Positions 19,988-29,785 of a stretch of DNA of 64,000 nucleotides are shown one piece after another. Each line of letters starts with the position of its first letter. The first letter of the stretch is position 1. A program made the position numbers and the translations under genes. Source of the DNA: an uncultured Bacteroidaceae bacterium (GTDB lineage Bacteria > Bacteroidota > Bacteroidia > Bacteroidales > Bacteroidaceae); NCBI GenBank assembly GCA_905235305.1, contig CAJOLC010000019.1, forward strand, positions 24,583 through 88,582, read 5' to 3'. The notes under the pieces were generated by a model, which was given only the letters and a program-made list of their open reading frames with translations, had not been told where the DNA came from and did no database searches.

Positions 19988-20521
19988 ATGGCTAAGTACA
20001 ACATCACGGAAAAATCCGAGAAAGTAAAGAAGGCTTTGTACAGAAACGCTATCACACCTGCCTTCGTTGAAGAGGTAGCAAGGAAAATCATCATGAGGCT
20101 GATGGTCGAACAGAAGTATCGTGACCCCAGTTACTCTGCAAGACATTTGTCGAAAGACATTAATGTCAACATGCGCCACATCAGTGCAATTGTCAATCTA
20201 CGTTTCCAGCAGAACTACTCAGGCCTTGTAGCTGAGATGCGCATATGCGAGGCAAAATACATGCTGCAAGACAGGAGTTTCGACAATATGACCGTAGAAG
20301 ACATTGCAATTAAAGTGGGGTTCACGACTCGGCAAAGCTTCTATGCCACATTCTACAAGCTGTGTGGCATAACACCTAAGGAATATAGAGTTGCTAATGG
20401 CTTCATACCCAAAGCAGAACTCCCCCCTGTGCCTAAACCAAAGAAAAAAAAGACCAAGAAGGCAGCAGCAAAAAGAAGTAAGAGAATAGCCTCGCCGAAT
20501 AATCCCGCCACTAAGAATTGA
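19988..20521 (+). CDS. AraC-type HTH transcriptional regulator with Lys-rich C-terminal tail
   Basis: RICEAKYMLQDRSFDNMTVEDIAIKVGFTTRQSFYATFYKLCGITPKEYR then KPKKKKTKKAAAKRSKR. Confidence 0.88.
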   Translation: MAKYNITEKSEKVKKALYRNAITPAFVEEVARKIIMRLMVEQKYRDPSYSARHLSKDINVNMRHISAIVNLRFQQNYSGLVAEMRICEAKYMLQDRSFDNMTVEDIAIKVGFTTRQSFYATFYKLCGITPKEYRVANGFIPKAELPPVPKPKKKKTKKAAAKRSKRIASPNNPATKN

Positions 20522-22475
20522 TGCTTTCAATGACTAACTCCCCGATTTCTGTAACCAGCGAACGCTTTGCCGACCTGCAGCTATTACGATATGAAGTGCC
20601 TGGCTTTGAGACTTTGCCGCTCCGTCAGAAACTATTTGTATATTATCTTTCCGAGGCAGCATTGCTTGGAAGAGACATTCTATGGGATCAGAATTGCCGA
20701 TATGGACTTCAAATCCGCAAAGTTCTCGAAGCCATCTACACTTCCTATGACGGCCCTAAGGATTGCCCCGACTGGCTCGCCTTTGTCGTTTATCTGAAAA
20801 GAGTCTGGTTCTCGAACGGCATTCACCATCACTACAGCTGCCAGAAGTTCCAGCCTGGCTTCAGCAAAGACTGGTTCATGGAAAGGCTGAAAGGAACGGA
20901 AAGCTGACTGCTGATGGCAATCCTGGCAGCCCACCCTCTGTCGCCGACCTCATCTTCAATCCCGACCTAATGCCCAAGCGTGTCAATCATGCTGACGGCG
21001 AGGATTTGCTGCTCACCTCCTCATGTAACTACTATGCAGAAGGCATCACCCAGGCCGAAGCAGAAGCATTCTATGCCAAGGTCAAGAAAGGTGTCGACCC
21101 GAAGCGGCCTCCCATGATCGGCATGAACAGCCGTTTGGAACGCTCCTCCGATGGCACTCTCTATGAGAATGTCTGGTATAGCAAGGGGCTTTATGGCAAA
21201 GCCATCGAGCGCATCTGCGAGATGCTTGGCAAAGCACGGCAGTATGCAGAGAACGACAAGCAGAAAAGCGTCATCGACAAACTCGTGGAATTCTATCAGA
21301 CAGGGAACCTTGCAGCCTTTGATGAATACGCCATCCTATGGGTGAATGAAACAGAGAGCGAAGTCGATTTTACCAATGGCTTCACTGAAGTCTATGGCGA
21401 CCCGCTTGGACTGAAAGCAAGCTGGGAGGGCTATGTCAACATTATCGACTACGGAGCAACACAAAGAGCCAAAGCCCTCAGCGACAACGCCGGATGGTTT
21501 GAAGAGAATTCTCCTGTAGATGAGCGCTTCAAGAAGAAGGAGTGCAAGGGTGTGAGTGCGAAAGTTATCAGTGCTGCCATGCTTGGAGGCGACCTCTATC
21601 CCAGCAGCGCTATCGGCATAAACCTGCCCAACAGCGACTGGATCAGAGCTGAATATGGCAGCAAGAGTGTCACGATTGCCAACCTGACTCGTGCTTACAA
21701 CCTGGCAGCAAAAGGCAGCGGAATGCACGAAGAGTTTGTCATCGATGAAGAAACAAGAGCAATCATAGACAGGTATGGCGATGTCTGCGACGATCTCCAC
21801 ACCGATCTTCATGAGTGTCTGGGGCACGGCAGCGGCAAGTTGCTGCCCGGGGTGGACGCTGATGCCCTCCGCTCATATGGCAGTACCATCGAGGAAGCAA
21901 GAGCCGACCTCTTTGGATTATACTACATTGCCGACCATAAACTCGTGGAGTTAGGACTGACGCCAAGCGAAGAAGCATACAAATCGCAATACTACACTTA
22001 CCTGATGAATGGCTTGTTGACACAAATGGTTCGCATTGAAGAAGGTCATCAGATTGAGGAAGCTCACATGCGTAACAGGGCACTCATCTCCCGCTGGACA
22101 CTCGAGCATTATCCAGAAGCAGTACGAATCGCCCTAGTCGATGGCAAGCATTATGTCAAAATCCATGACTACAGTCTACTCCGAAAAGCCTTTGGCGAAT
22201 TGCTTGCCGAGGTGCAACGCATCAAGAGCGAAGGCGATTATGAAAAGGCAAGGCAGCTTGTTGAGGGGTATGGCATTAAGATTGACACAAAGTTACATCA
22301 TGAAATACGCGAACGCTACCAGAGACTCGACCTGGCACCCTATAAAGGATTTATAAATCCAACCTATGAACTCGTCCGTGATGACGATGGGAACATCACA
22401 GATGTCATCGTCAGATACGGCGAAGAATACGATAAACAGATGTTGCGCTACAGCCATGACTACAGTACACTCTAG
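20521..22475 (+). pseudogene. Dipeptidyl peptidase III (M49), split by a single-base frameshift near 20905
   Basis: N-part ends ...IHHHYSCQKFQPGFSKDWFMERLKGTES*; the other frame continues KLTADGNPG...IFNPDLMPKRVNHADGED...HECLGHGSGKLLPG. Confidence 0.9.
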
Positions 22476-23040
22476 TTCAGGTCACGAAGTGAGCATTCCA
22501 GAATATGAAATCGACATAAAGAAAGAGCTGCGTGCAGGCATGAACGGCATTCTCTCTGCAAGGATGAGGGAGGCTGGCATGCCCTTCAAGCTCATCTACG
22601 GCGTTGAGTTGCCCAGGCTGCAAAGCATTGCCAGAGATTTCCCCACAGATGCCGGACTTGCAAATCATCTGTGGCAGCTGAACATTCGTGAGACAAGGCT
22701 TCTTGCCATCATGCTGATGCCAGCAGAAGACTTCACCATTGAAATGTCAAGGAAATGGGCAGAGACAATAGTAACTGCCGAAGAAGCACAGGTCCTGGCT
22801 AGTGTGCTCCTCCCGAAGACTGACGGGGCAAAGGAAATCTGCAAGATATGGCTCGAAGGAGGCAAACCCTTTCCCGCCATTAGCGCCTGTCTCTGCTTGC
22901 GGCATTTACTTGTAAAGGGAGAGGACTTGAGCGCCGAGGAACATATCTTCATTCAGTTCAAAGAGAAAGTGCACAAGCCAAATCTTCACCTTAGGAAAGC
23001 CATACAAGCACTTGAAGCAGCCTTCAAGGAACAAATTTGA
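22456..23040 (+). CDS. DNA alkylation repair (AlkD-like HEAT repeat) protein
   Basis: LPRLQSIARDFPTDAGLANHLWQLNIRETRLLAIMLMPAEDF..., HEAT-like helices. Confidence 0.7.
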   Translation: MTTVHSSSGHEVSIPEYEIDIKKELRAGMNGILSARMREAGMPFKLIYGVELPRLQSIARDFPTDAGLANHLWQLNIRETRLLAIMLMPAEDFTIEMSRKWAETIVTAEEAQVLASVLLPKTDGAKEICKIWLEGGKPFPAISACLCLRHLLVKGEDLSAEEHIFIQFKEKVHKPNLHLRKAIQALEAAFKEQI

Positions 23041-23073
23041 ATATATTAATTTTGTATTTCAAATAATTAGTCG

Positions 23074-23081
23074 TACCTTTG
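23074..23081 (+). promoter_or_regulatory. Bacteroidetes -7 element (TACCTTTG) upstream of fur-family gene
   Basis: TAnnTTTG with TTTTG about 20 bp upstream. Confidence 0.6.
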
Positions 23082-23091
23082 CACTTTGGTT

Positions 23092-23580
23092 ATGGACAAG
23101 AAACAAGCGCCTCTCGGTTCATTGCACGAAAGACTGACGTGCTACATGAAAGAGAAATCCATGCGAAAGACTCCCGAAAGATACGAGATTCTGCGTGTGG
23201 CAGGGCTTGCTAACGGCATCTTTACCATCGATGAGCTCATGCAGCTGATGAAGACACATGGCGAGTTCCAGGTAAGCAGAGCTACTATTTTCAATACGAT
23301 GGAATTGTTTTGCGATGCAGGTTTAGTCATCAAGCACCCGCTTGCCACTGCTGCCCATTATGAGATGCGGACAGACAACAACCCGAAAGCCTATGTCATT
23401 TGCAGGCAGTGCAACACCATAACAAAGGTCTCGACAAGCACTGCGAGGCTTGCCTTGCAGAGCCTACATGTCCGATATTTCAGCATAGAAGCCAAGCTTG
23501 TCTATATGCATGGACTCTGCCGAAAGTGCCAGGCCAAGAAGAGACAGGAGGCGAGAAAGAATAAAGAATCAAAGAAATAA
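23092..23580 (+). CDS. Fur family transcriptional regulator
   Basis: RKTPERYEILRVAGLANGIFTIDELMQLMKTHGEFQVSRATIFNTMELFCDAGLV; CRQCN and CRKCQ motifs. Confidence 0.9.
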   Translation: MDKKQAPLGSLHERLTCYMKEKSMRKTPERYEILRVAGLANGIFTIDELMQLMKTHGEFQVSRATIFNTMELFCDAGLVIKHPLATAAHYEMRTDNNPKAYVICRQCNTITKVSTSTARLALQSLHVRYFSIEAKLVYMHGLCRKCQAKKRQEARKNKESKK

Positions 23581-23600
23581 GGAAACAGATACTAAGAAAT

Positions 23601-24869
23601 ATGGCAAAAGGAAAGGTAGATGCTCTTCTGGGCATTGTTTTCGGTGACGAAGGAAAAGGTAAAGTCGTAGATGTATTTACGCCGAGATATGACATTGTGG
23701 CTCGCTTTGCAGGTGGCCCTAATGCCGGACACACTATTATCTTCGAGGGAAAGAAGTTTGTGCTTCGCAGTATTCCGAGCGGCATCTTCGATGAAGGCAA
23801 GCTCAACATTATCGGCAACGGATGCGTAATTGCTCCAGACCTCTTCATGCAGGAGGCAAAGGAGCTGGAAGGGGCAGGCTATGACCTGAAGAGCAGGCTG
23901 CACATCAGCAAGCGTGCCCACCTCATCCTGCCCACACACAGAGTGCTCGACAGAGCCTTCGAGGCAGCAAAGGGCAAGAACAAAGTGGGCACGACGGGCA
24001 AGGGCATTGGTCCAACCTATAGCGAGAAGGCAAGCAGGACGGGACTTCGCGTAGGCGATATCCTCGAGAACTTCGGGGAAAAGTATGGCGCACTGAAGGC
24101 TCGCCATGAACAGACGCTTCGTGACCTGAACTATACCGACTACGACATCACGGAGGAAGAGAAGCTCTGGATGCAAGGTATCGAATACATGCGTCAGTTC
24201 CCCCTCACCGACACGGAGATTGAACTGGGCAAAGCGCTTCGGGAAGGCAAGTCCGTGCTTGCTGAAGGTGCTCAGGGCACGATGCTCGACATAGACCACG
24301 GAACCTATCCCTACGTATCTTCGAGCAACACCGTGAGCGGAGGTGTCTGCACAGGCCTGGGCGTTGCGCCGGGCAGCATCGGCGAAGTGTTTGGCATCTT
24401 CAAAGCCTATTCCACGAGAGTGGGCAGCGGACCGTTCCCTGTTGAGCTCTTCGACGAGACAGGCGACAAGATTCGCGAAATAGGTCATGAGTATGGAGCT
24501 GTGACGGGCAGAAACCGTCGCTGCGGATGGCTCGATCTCGTTGCCCTGCGCTATGCCATCATGATAAACGGCGTGACTCAGCTCATCATGATGAAGAGTG
24601 ACGTGCTCGACGACTTCAAGGAGATTAAGGTCTGCACGAAGTACACCAAGAATGGCGTCGTGACTGATGAGATGCCCTATGACACGGAAGGCTGGCAAGC
24701 TGTATACGAGACACTGCCGGGCTGGCAGACCGACCTCACGCAGATGACAAGCGAAAGTCAGTTCCCGCAGCAGCTGAAGGATTACATCGCATACATCGAA
24801 AAGGCGACGGGCACGCCCATCACCATTGTCAGCGTTGGTCCGGACCGAGCACAGACTATCGAACGATAA
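23601..24869 (+). CDS. purA: Adenylosuccinate synthase
   Basis: ALLGIVFGDEGKGKVVD, GPNAGHTI, GTTGKGIGPTYSEK. Confidence 0.97.
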   Translation: MAKGKVDALLGIVFGDEGKGKVVDVFTPRYDIVARFAGGPNAGHTIIFEGKKFVLRSIPSGIFDEGKLNIIGNGCVIAPDLFMQEAKELEGAGYDLKSRLHISKRAHLILPTHRVLDRAFEAAKGKNKVGTTGKGIGPTYSEKASRTGLRVGDILENFGEKYGALKARHEQTLRDLNYTDYDITEEEKLWMQGIEYMRQFPLTDTEIELGKALREGKSVLAEGAQGTMLDIDHGTYPYVSSSNTVSGGVCTGLGVAPGSIGEVFGIFKAYSTRVGSGPFPVELFDETGDKIREIGHEYGAVTGRNRRCGWLDLVALRYAIMINGVTQLIMMKSDVLDDFKEIKVCTKYTKNGVVTDEMPYDTEGWQAVYETLPGWQTDLTQMTSESQFPQQLKDYIAYIEKATGTPITIVSVGPDRAQTIER

Positions 24870-24875
24870 GCCCTC

Positions 24876-25700
24876 ATGCGTCGGCTACTTCTCATCCTAT
24901 ATACTTCGCTCTTCGTTTCCTCGCTTCTCCACGCCCAGCTCTATGAACTTGGCGTCAAGCAGGTCATCGAGGCCCTGGCAGTAGATTCATTGGATAAGGC
25001 AGAGGGGCTCATTCGGGAGACTATTAAGCTCGACCCCATGAGGAAGTCCAACGCCGTGCTGTATCAGTACCTGGGCGGCATCCTACAGCATCGGGGTGAG
25101 AACGAGAAGGCTCTGGAGGCATACAGCAAAGGCATCGACCTGTCGCCCGCCACAATCGGCCTGTACCTCAACCGGGCTTCCCTTTACCTTGGGCAGATGA
25201 GCGACGAACGGGCTCTTGAGGACTACAACAAGGTGCTTGACGCCGAGCCCGACAATGAGGAGGCACTCTTTTACCGGGCATTCATCTACTCCGGAAGCAG
25301 GCGATACAAAGAGGCTCGTGCCGACTACACCCATCTGCTGAGGCTCAATCCCATGCACGAAGACGGGCGGCTGGGATTGGCAGTGCTGAACAGCAAAGAC
25401 GGCAGGCCTCGCGAAGCACAGGAACAGCTCGACGCCTTGATAAGCCTCTACCCCACCCATGTCAAGCACTACCTGGCCCGATGCGGCTATTATGAAGGGC
25501 GAAAGGAGTACGAGAAAGCGCAGAGGGACATCAACATGGCGATAGAACTGGAGCCCGACAATCCCGATTGCTACCTGACGCGTGCCTCGCTCTACCTGGC
25601 GATGAAGAAGCGGAAACTGGCGCAGCAAGACTGCCGCACAGCCATCAGCCTCGGCGCAAGCCCCGAGCAAGTCGCACCCATCCTGGGGGCTTTACAATAA
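24876..25700 (+). CDS. Tetratricopeptide repeat protein
   Basis: Signal peptide plus multiple TPRs (GENEKALEAYSKGIDLSP, ERALEDYNKVLDAEPDNEEALFYRAF). Confidence 0.9.
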   Translation: MRRLLLILYTSLFVSSLLHAQLYELGVKQVIEALAVDSLDKAEGLIRETIKLDPMRKSNAVLYQYLGGILQHRGENEKALEAYSKGIDLSPATIGLYLNRASLYLGQMSDERALEDYNKVLDAEPDNEEALFYRAFIYSGSRRYKEARADYTHLLRLNPMHEDGRLGLAVLNSKDGRPREAQEQLDALISLYPTHVKHYLARCGYYEGRKEYEKAQRDINMAIELEPDNPDCYLTRASLYLAMKKRKLAQQDCRTAISLGASPEQVAPILGALQ

Positions 25701-25874
25701 CTAACTTTGTCAGTAACTCCTCCCCCATATAAGCGTACGCATTTGGGGATGTCGGGCGTCGAATGCCGTGCCTCACATTGACGGAATGTAAGCAGAAATG
25801 CATGGAATGCCGTCATAGTGTCAGAAATTGCACACATCGGAAAGTGCCGAAAAAGCCCCCTCATTACGTCGATT

Positions 25875-25945
25875 TTGCCGACGCAGTATAGTGCGTTGAC
25901 CGACGCAATATAGTGCATTGGCAAACGCAATATAATGCATCGTAG
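25875..25945. repeat. 22-bp phased intergenic repeat array, same family as 10808-10915
   Basis: ACGCA at 25881, 25903, 25925; unit TTGACCGACGCAATATAGTGCA. Confidence 0.85.
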
Positions 25946-26270
25946 ATTCCCCCGTGCTGAATTGGTGGAAATATCACGTCGAAAAGTGTGCAATATTGCG
26001 ATGAAATGGTCGTTTTTGCCATGTGCAGTTGGCAATACAGCAAGTTGCGACAAAAAGGCCGACGCGCTGATATATCTCCAACAACCTGTGGCAGAAGTAG
26101 TTGCAAAATCGATTTAAGACATTATTTTTGCTCGGGGGTCGAAAAGTAGGGCAAGGAGCAAAAAAAGCGATTCTGACGCGTCCCGAGAAAAGTCGCGTGT
26201 AAGCAAAAAGGCTGAAATGCTTACATTTTGACAAAGGGACTAGGGACAGACTTGCCCACTAATCACGACC

Positions 26271-27083
26271 CTACTTCTGCATCACTGCCTTGAAGTACCC
26301 GACGCTCTCTGCTATGCCGATGAAGGGGTCGCTCATGTCCTTCTCGTACTCGAGGCTGAGGGAGCCTTTGTAGCCCACCTTGCGGAGCATCTTGACAAAC
26401 TTCTGGAAGTCGATGGCGCCACGCCCCAGCTCGATGGCATGGCCTGCTTTCGTGCCTTCGGTGACGTCCTTCAAATGGATGTCGAAGACGCGTTTGCTGT
26501 ACCGCTTCAGGTCCTGGATGGGGTCGGCTCCAGCACGCAAATCATGTCCGATGTCGAGACAGATTCCCAGCCTCGGGTCGCGGTCCTTGACGTCGTTCCA
26601 GATGGAAGTCGCATCGGGGTAGAGTTTCATGTCGGGCCCATGGAGATGGATGGCATAGCGGATGCCCGTCTCCTTGACTTTCTGTTCTACCCTGTCGAGC
26701 ACGTCAAGGCGAGGCTTCTCGTCGCCCCACACGCCCGGCACACCCACGATGAGGTCTACGCCTACCCTCTGGGCATAGGCAAAGGCTGCGTCGACTGCGT
26801 CGACATCTTTCATGTAGATAGGTCCCACGGCATAGCCCGTCACGCCCGCTGCCGCCAACTTCTCCTTGAACTCGGCAATCTGTGCGGCATCAGCATTGAT
26901 GGGCAGGTGGAAGTCCTTGATGCAAAGGTAGCGGACGTCAATCTTCTGCATGAAGGAGAGCGTCTTCTCGATGTCGAACTTGACGAAAGTATAACCCGCC
27001 ATGCCGAGATGGAACTCTTCCGAAAGAAGGCTGAAAGCGTAAAAGAATGACAGGATGAACAGGGAAAGCGTACGAAGTCTCAT
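26271..27083 (-). CDS. Sugar phosphate isomerase/epimerase (TIM barrel)
   Basis: LGICLDIGHDLRAGADPIQDLKRYSKRVFDIHLKDV, signal peptide. Confidence 0.88.
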   Translation of the reverse strand: MRLRTLSLFILSFFYAFSLLSEEFHLGMAGYTFVKFDIEKTLSFMQKIDVRYLCIKDFHLPINADAAQIAEFKEKLAAAGVTGYAVGPIYMKDVDAVDAAFAYAQRVGVDLIVGVPGVWGDEKPRLDVLDRVEQKVKETGIRYAIHLHGPDMKLYPDATSIWNDVKDRDPRLGICLDIGHDLRAGADPIQDLKRYSKRVFDIHLKDVTEGTKAGHAIELGRGAIDFQKFVKMLRKVGYKGSLSLEYEKDMSDPFIGIAESVGYFKAVMQK

Positions 27084-27163
27084 AATTTATCTTTTTTGCT
27101 TACAAATATATAAATAATTCTTCAATTTTTCATTCTTTCGTCCCTTCATTTTTCATTTTTTTA

Positions 27164-27171
27164 TATCTTTG
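27164..27171 (+). promoter_or_regulatory. Bacteroidetes -7 element (TATCTTTG) upstream of the TIR-like cassette
   Basis: TAnnTTTG 14 nt upstream of ATG 27186. Confidence 0.6.
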
Positions 27172-27185
27172 CAAAAAAGAAGTAC

Positions 27186-27713
27186 ATGAATACGCATAAA
27201 ACATACGTTGCCTACGACGCAGAAGGCGTGCTCGATCATGAGAAGTCGAACCTGAAAACCTTCCGGCAACTCCATGCATGGCAGAGGATGCGTCCGGAGC
27301 GCTTCCGCTTCCTCAACATGGACGAGATAAACTTCTCGAGCGAACACGATGACTGGGTGGACTCGACAGTCAAGAACCGCCTGCTTGCCTTCATGGCTCA
27401 GGCCGACAACCTGCTTGTACTCGTCTCGCCCATCACGAACGTCGAGAGCCCCATCCTGAACTGGCAGATCAGCAAGGCCGTCAATCGCTTCCACCTGCCC
27501 GTCATCATTGCCTATGTCGGCGAGGAACAACTGGGAGACACGTCCATAGAAAAGAACTGGACGAAGTTGCCAAACAAGATACGCAAGTACATCGGGCGCG
27601 ATTCGGCCCGCATGTGCCACATCCCCCTCACGCAAGACAAACTGGAACGCGCCCTCGGAACCTTCTCCGTCGGAGCACAGACATACCCCTGGAACTCGAC
27701 AACAATATTCTAA
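27186..27713 (+). CDS. TIR-like domain protein (Thoeris ThsB / DUF1863-like)
   Basis: KTYVAYDAEG...WVDSTVKNRLLAFMAQADNLLVLVSPITNVESPILNWQISKAVNRFHLPVIIAYVG: Rossmann-like TIR pattern. Confidence 0.68.
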   Translation: MNTHKTYVAYDAEGVLDHEKSNLKTFRQLHAWQRMRPERFRFLNMDEINFSSEHDDWVDSTVKNRLLAFMAQADNLLVLVSPITNVESPILNWQISKAVNRFHLPVIIAYVGEEQLGDTSIEKNWTKLPNKIRKYIGRDSARMCHIPLTQDKLERALGTFSVGAQTYPWNSTTIF

Positions 27714-27772
27714 ACAGGATAACGCAGAATCTCTTAATCCCTTATTTCCTTAGTCTCTAAATCCCCCCCCTC

Positions 27773-28588
27773 ATGAACGGACAATACATCAAACGCATTG
27801 AGATAGATGCCCTCTGGAACGGACACAAGCACATCTGCTGGGATCTTCAGCCGGGCGTCAATATCCTTTCGGGCGTGAATGGCGTAGGCAAGAGCACTAT
27901 CCTCAATCGCGTCATCACGCACCTGCTGGACATCAACAAAGATACCCGGAAGAACGACGGCATCCATCTCACCATCTTCCCCGACGGAGCCAAGAGTATC
28001 AACTTCGAAGTCATTCGCTCCTTCGACAGGCCCATGCTATCGAACGAACTGATGAACAGGATGACTGACAACCAGATGCAGACAGAACTCGACCTGCACC
28101 TCTTCTACCTCGGGCGCAAATGGCTCGACTATCAAGTCAATCTCTCCAATCGCATGGTAGAACTCTTTTCCAGCAACGACCCAGAGGCTACTGCCAAAGT
28201 ACAGGCACTTGCCATGGAAAAGACACACTTCCTTGACATGATAGACGACCTCTTCCACGAAACAGGCAAGACAATCAAGCGCGATCAGAACGAGCTATAC
28301 TTCAACAGCTACGACGAGATGATATCCGCCTACAAGCTCTCTTCCGGCGAGAAGCAAATGCTCATCATCCTGCTCACCGTGCTTGTTCAGGACCGCAAGC
28401 CCTTCGTCCTCTTCATGGACGAGCCGGAAATCTCCCTGCACGTCGAATGGCAAAAGCGACTGATTGACCTCATAATGGACCTCAACCCCAACATGCAAGT
28501 CATCCTCACCACCCACAGTCCTGCCGTCATCATGAACGGATGGGGAGACAGGGTAACGGACGTCGAAGACATTGTAGTCACCCCATAA
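27773..28588 (+). CDS. AAA/ABC-type ATPase (OLD/AriA-like, compact)
   Basis: Walker A GVNGVGKST, signature SSGEKQ, Walker B FVLFMDEPEISLH, H-loop LTTHSP. Confidence 0.9.
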   Translation: MNGQYIKRIEIDALWNGHKHICWDLQPGVNILSGVNGVGKSTILNRVITHLLDINKDTRKNDGIHLTIFPDGAKSINFEVIRSFDRPMLSNELMNRMTDNQMQTELDLHLFYLGRKWLDYQVNLSNRMVELFSSNDPEATAKVQALAMEKTHFLDMIDDLFHETGKTIKRDQNELYFNSYDEMISAYKLSSGEKQMLIILLTVLVQDRKPFVLFMDEPEISLHVEWQKRLIDLIMDLNPNMQVILTTHSPAVIMNGWGDRVTDVEDIVVTP

Positions 28589-28645
28589 GGCCAGGAATGA
28601 AAAGGCGAAAGGCAAAGAATGAAAGCATGACAACGTAGGTGGCCT

Positions 28646-29683
28646 ATGGCAAAGCGTCTGCAGGAACAACTCAATTCCCAGTACTTCGAGCTTGCATCGA
28701 AGCTTCGCCCCAGAAATGCGGCGCGGAAGATTGTGGCATACGTGGAAAGCTACGACGACGTCTTCTTCTGGCGCTCTGTCCTGCAAGATTTCGAGACGAA
28801 GCAAGTTCAGTTCGAAGTGATGCTTCCCTCGCGACTGACCCTCAGCAAAGGCAAGAAAGCCGCCTTGATGAACAAGCTCGGCCCCCGTCTTGGCGATTAC
28901 ATGATAGCATGCGTGGATGCTGACTACGACTACCTCATGCAAGGTGCCACCGAGACAAGCCGGACGCTTCTCTCGTCTCCCTACATTTTCCACACGTATG
29001 CCTACGCCATAGAGAACTACCAGTGCTATGCTCCGGCGCTGCACACAGCCTGCGTGATGAGCACACTCAACGACAGGACAATCGTCTCTCTCGAGACATT
29101 CATGGAGGAATATAGCAAGATTATCTGGCCCCTCTTCGTCTGGAGCATCTGGGTACACAGGAACGGGCAGGCATCTGAATACAGCATCACAGCGTTTGGA
29201 AGGACTGTTACCTTCCACGACATCAATCCCTATCACCCAGAGAATGCACTCGAACACCTGCGAGAACGCGTCAATAAGCAAATAGGCTGGCTGCAACGTA
29301 AATACCCCAAAGCCAAAGAAAGCTACCTGAAGCTGCGCCAGACTCTGCAGGAAGAGCTCGGGATTCGCCCGGCAGAAACCTATTTGTACATCCAGGGACA
29401 CGCATTGATGGACGGCGTAGTCCTGCCACTTCTGAACCCAATCTGCAATATGCTGAGGAGGGAAAGAGAGAAGGAGATATCACAACTGGCACTTCACGGG
29501 CAACAGAAACAGAATGAGCTCTCCGGCTATCGGCACAGTCAATCGGCAATCGACCTCATGCTTCGCAAAAGCGTCGAGTTTAAGCAAAGTACTCCATATA
29601 AGCATCTGTCGGCAGACATAGAACGACTCATTGAGCGCGTCCTCAATAAAACTACCCCTTCCTCCAATGACCTACATCAATAA
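28646..29683 (+). CDS. DUF4435 (TOPRIM-like, AriB-related) protein
   Basis: VAYVESYDDVFFWRSVL, ACVDADYDYL, TYAYAIENYQCY are DUF4435 landmarks. Confidence 0.78.
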   Translation: MAKRLQEQLNSQYFELASKLRPRNAARKIVAYVESYDDVFFWRSVLQDFETKQVQFEVMLPSRLTLSKGKKAALMNKLGPRLGDYMIACVDADYDYLMQGATETSRTLLSSPYIFHTYAYAIENYQCYAPALHTACVMSTLNDRTIVSLETFMEEYSKIIWPLFVWSIWVHRNGQASEYSITAFGRTVTFHDINPYHPENALEHLRERVNKQIGWLQRKYPKAKESYLKLRQTLQEELGIRPAETYLYIQGHALMDGVVLPLLNPICNMLRREREKEISQLALHGQQKQNELSGYRHSQSAIDLMLRKSVEFKQSTPYKHLSADIERLIERVLNKTTPSSNDLHQ

Positions 29684-29742
29684 ATTATGTACGCGCGAGG
29701 AGATTATTGCATAACGAGCATTGCAGAATGAATAAAAATCCG

Positions 29743-29750
29743 TACCTTTG
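29743..29750 (+). promoter_or_regulatory. Bacteroidetes -7 element (TACCTTTG) upstream of fabD
   Basis: TAnnTTTG with TTG about 19 bp upstream. Confidence 0.6.
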
Positions 29751-29785
29751 CAGCCCGATAAGTACATCTTAAACAAGAAAAAACT

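Noticed and set aside
20895-20915. Programmed -1 frameshifting in DPP III
   Set aside because: No slippery heptamer (X XXY YYZ) at the junction; a single missing A is simpler.
23592-24698. 368-aa ORF antisense to purA
   Set aside because: Shadow ORF; purA motifs are unambiguous.
27186-28588. Complete Thoeris system
   Set aside because: No ThsA (SIR2/SLOG) gene adjacent; the partner is an ABC-type ATPase plus DUF4435.
28295-29401. 368-aa ORF antisense to the ATPase and DUF4435 genes
   Set aside because: Shadow ORF spanning two genes and their gap; no motif.
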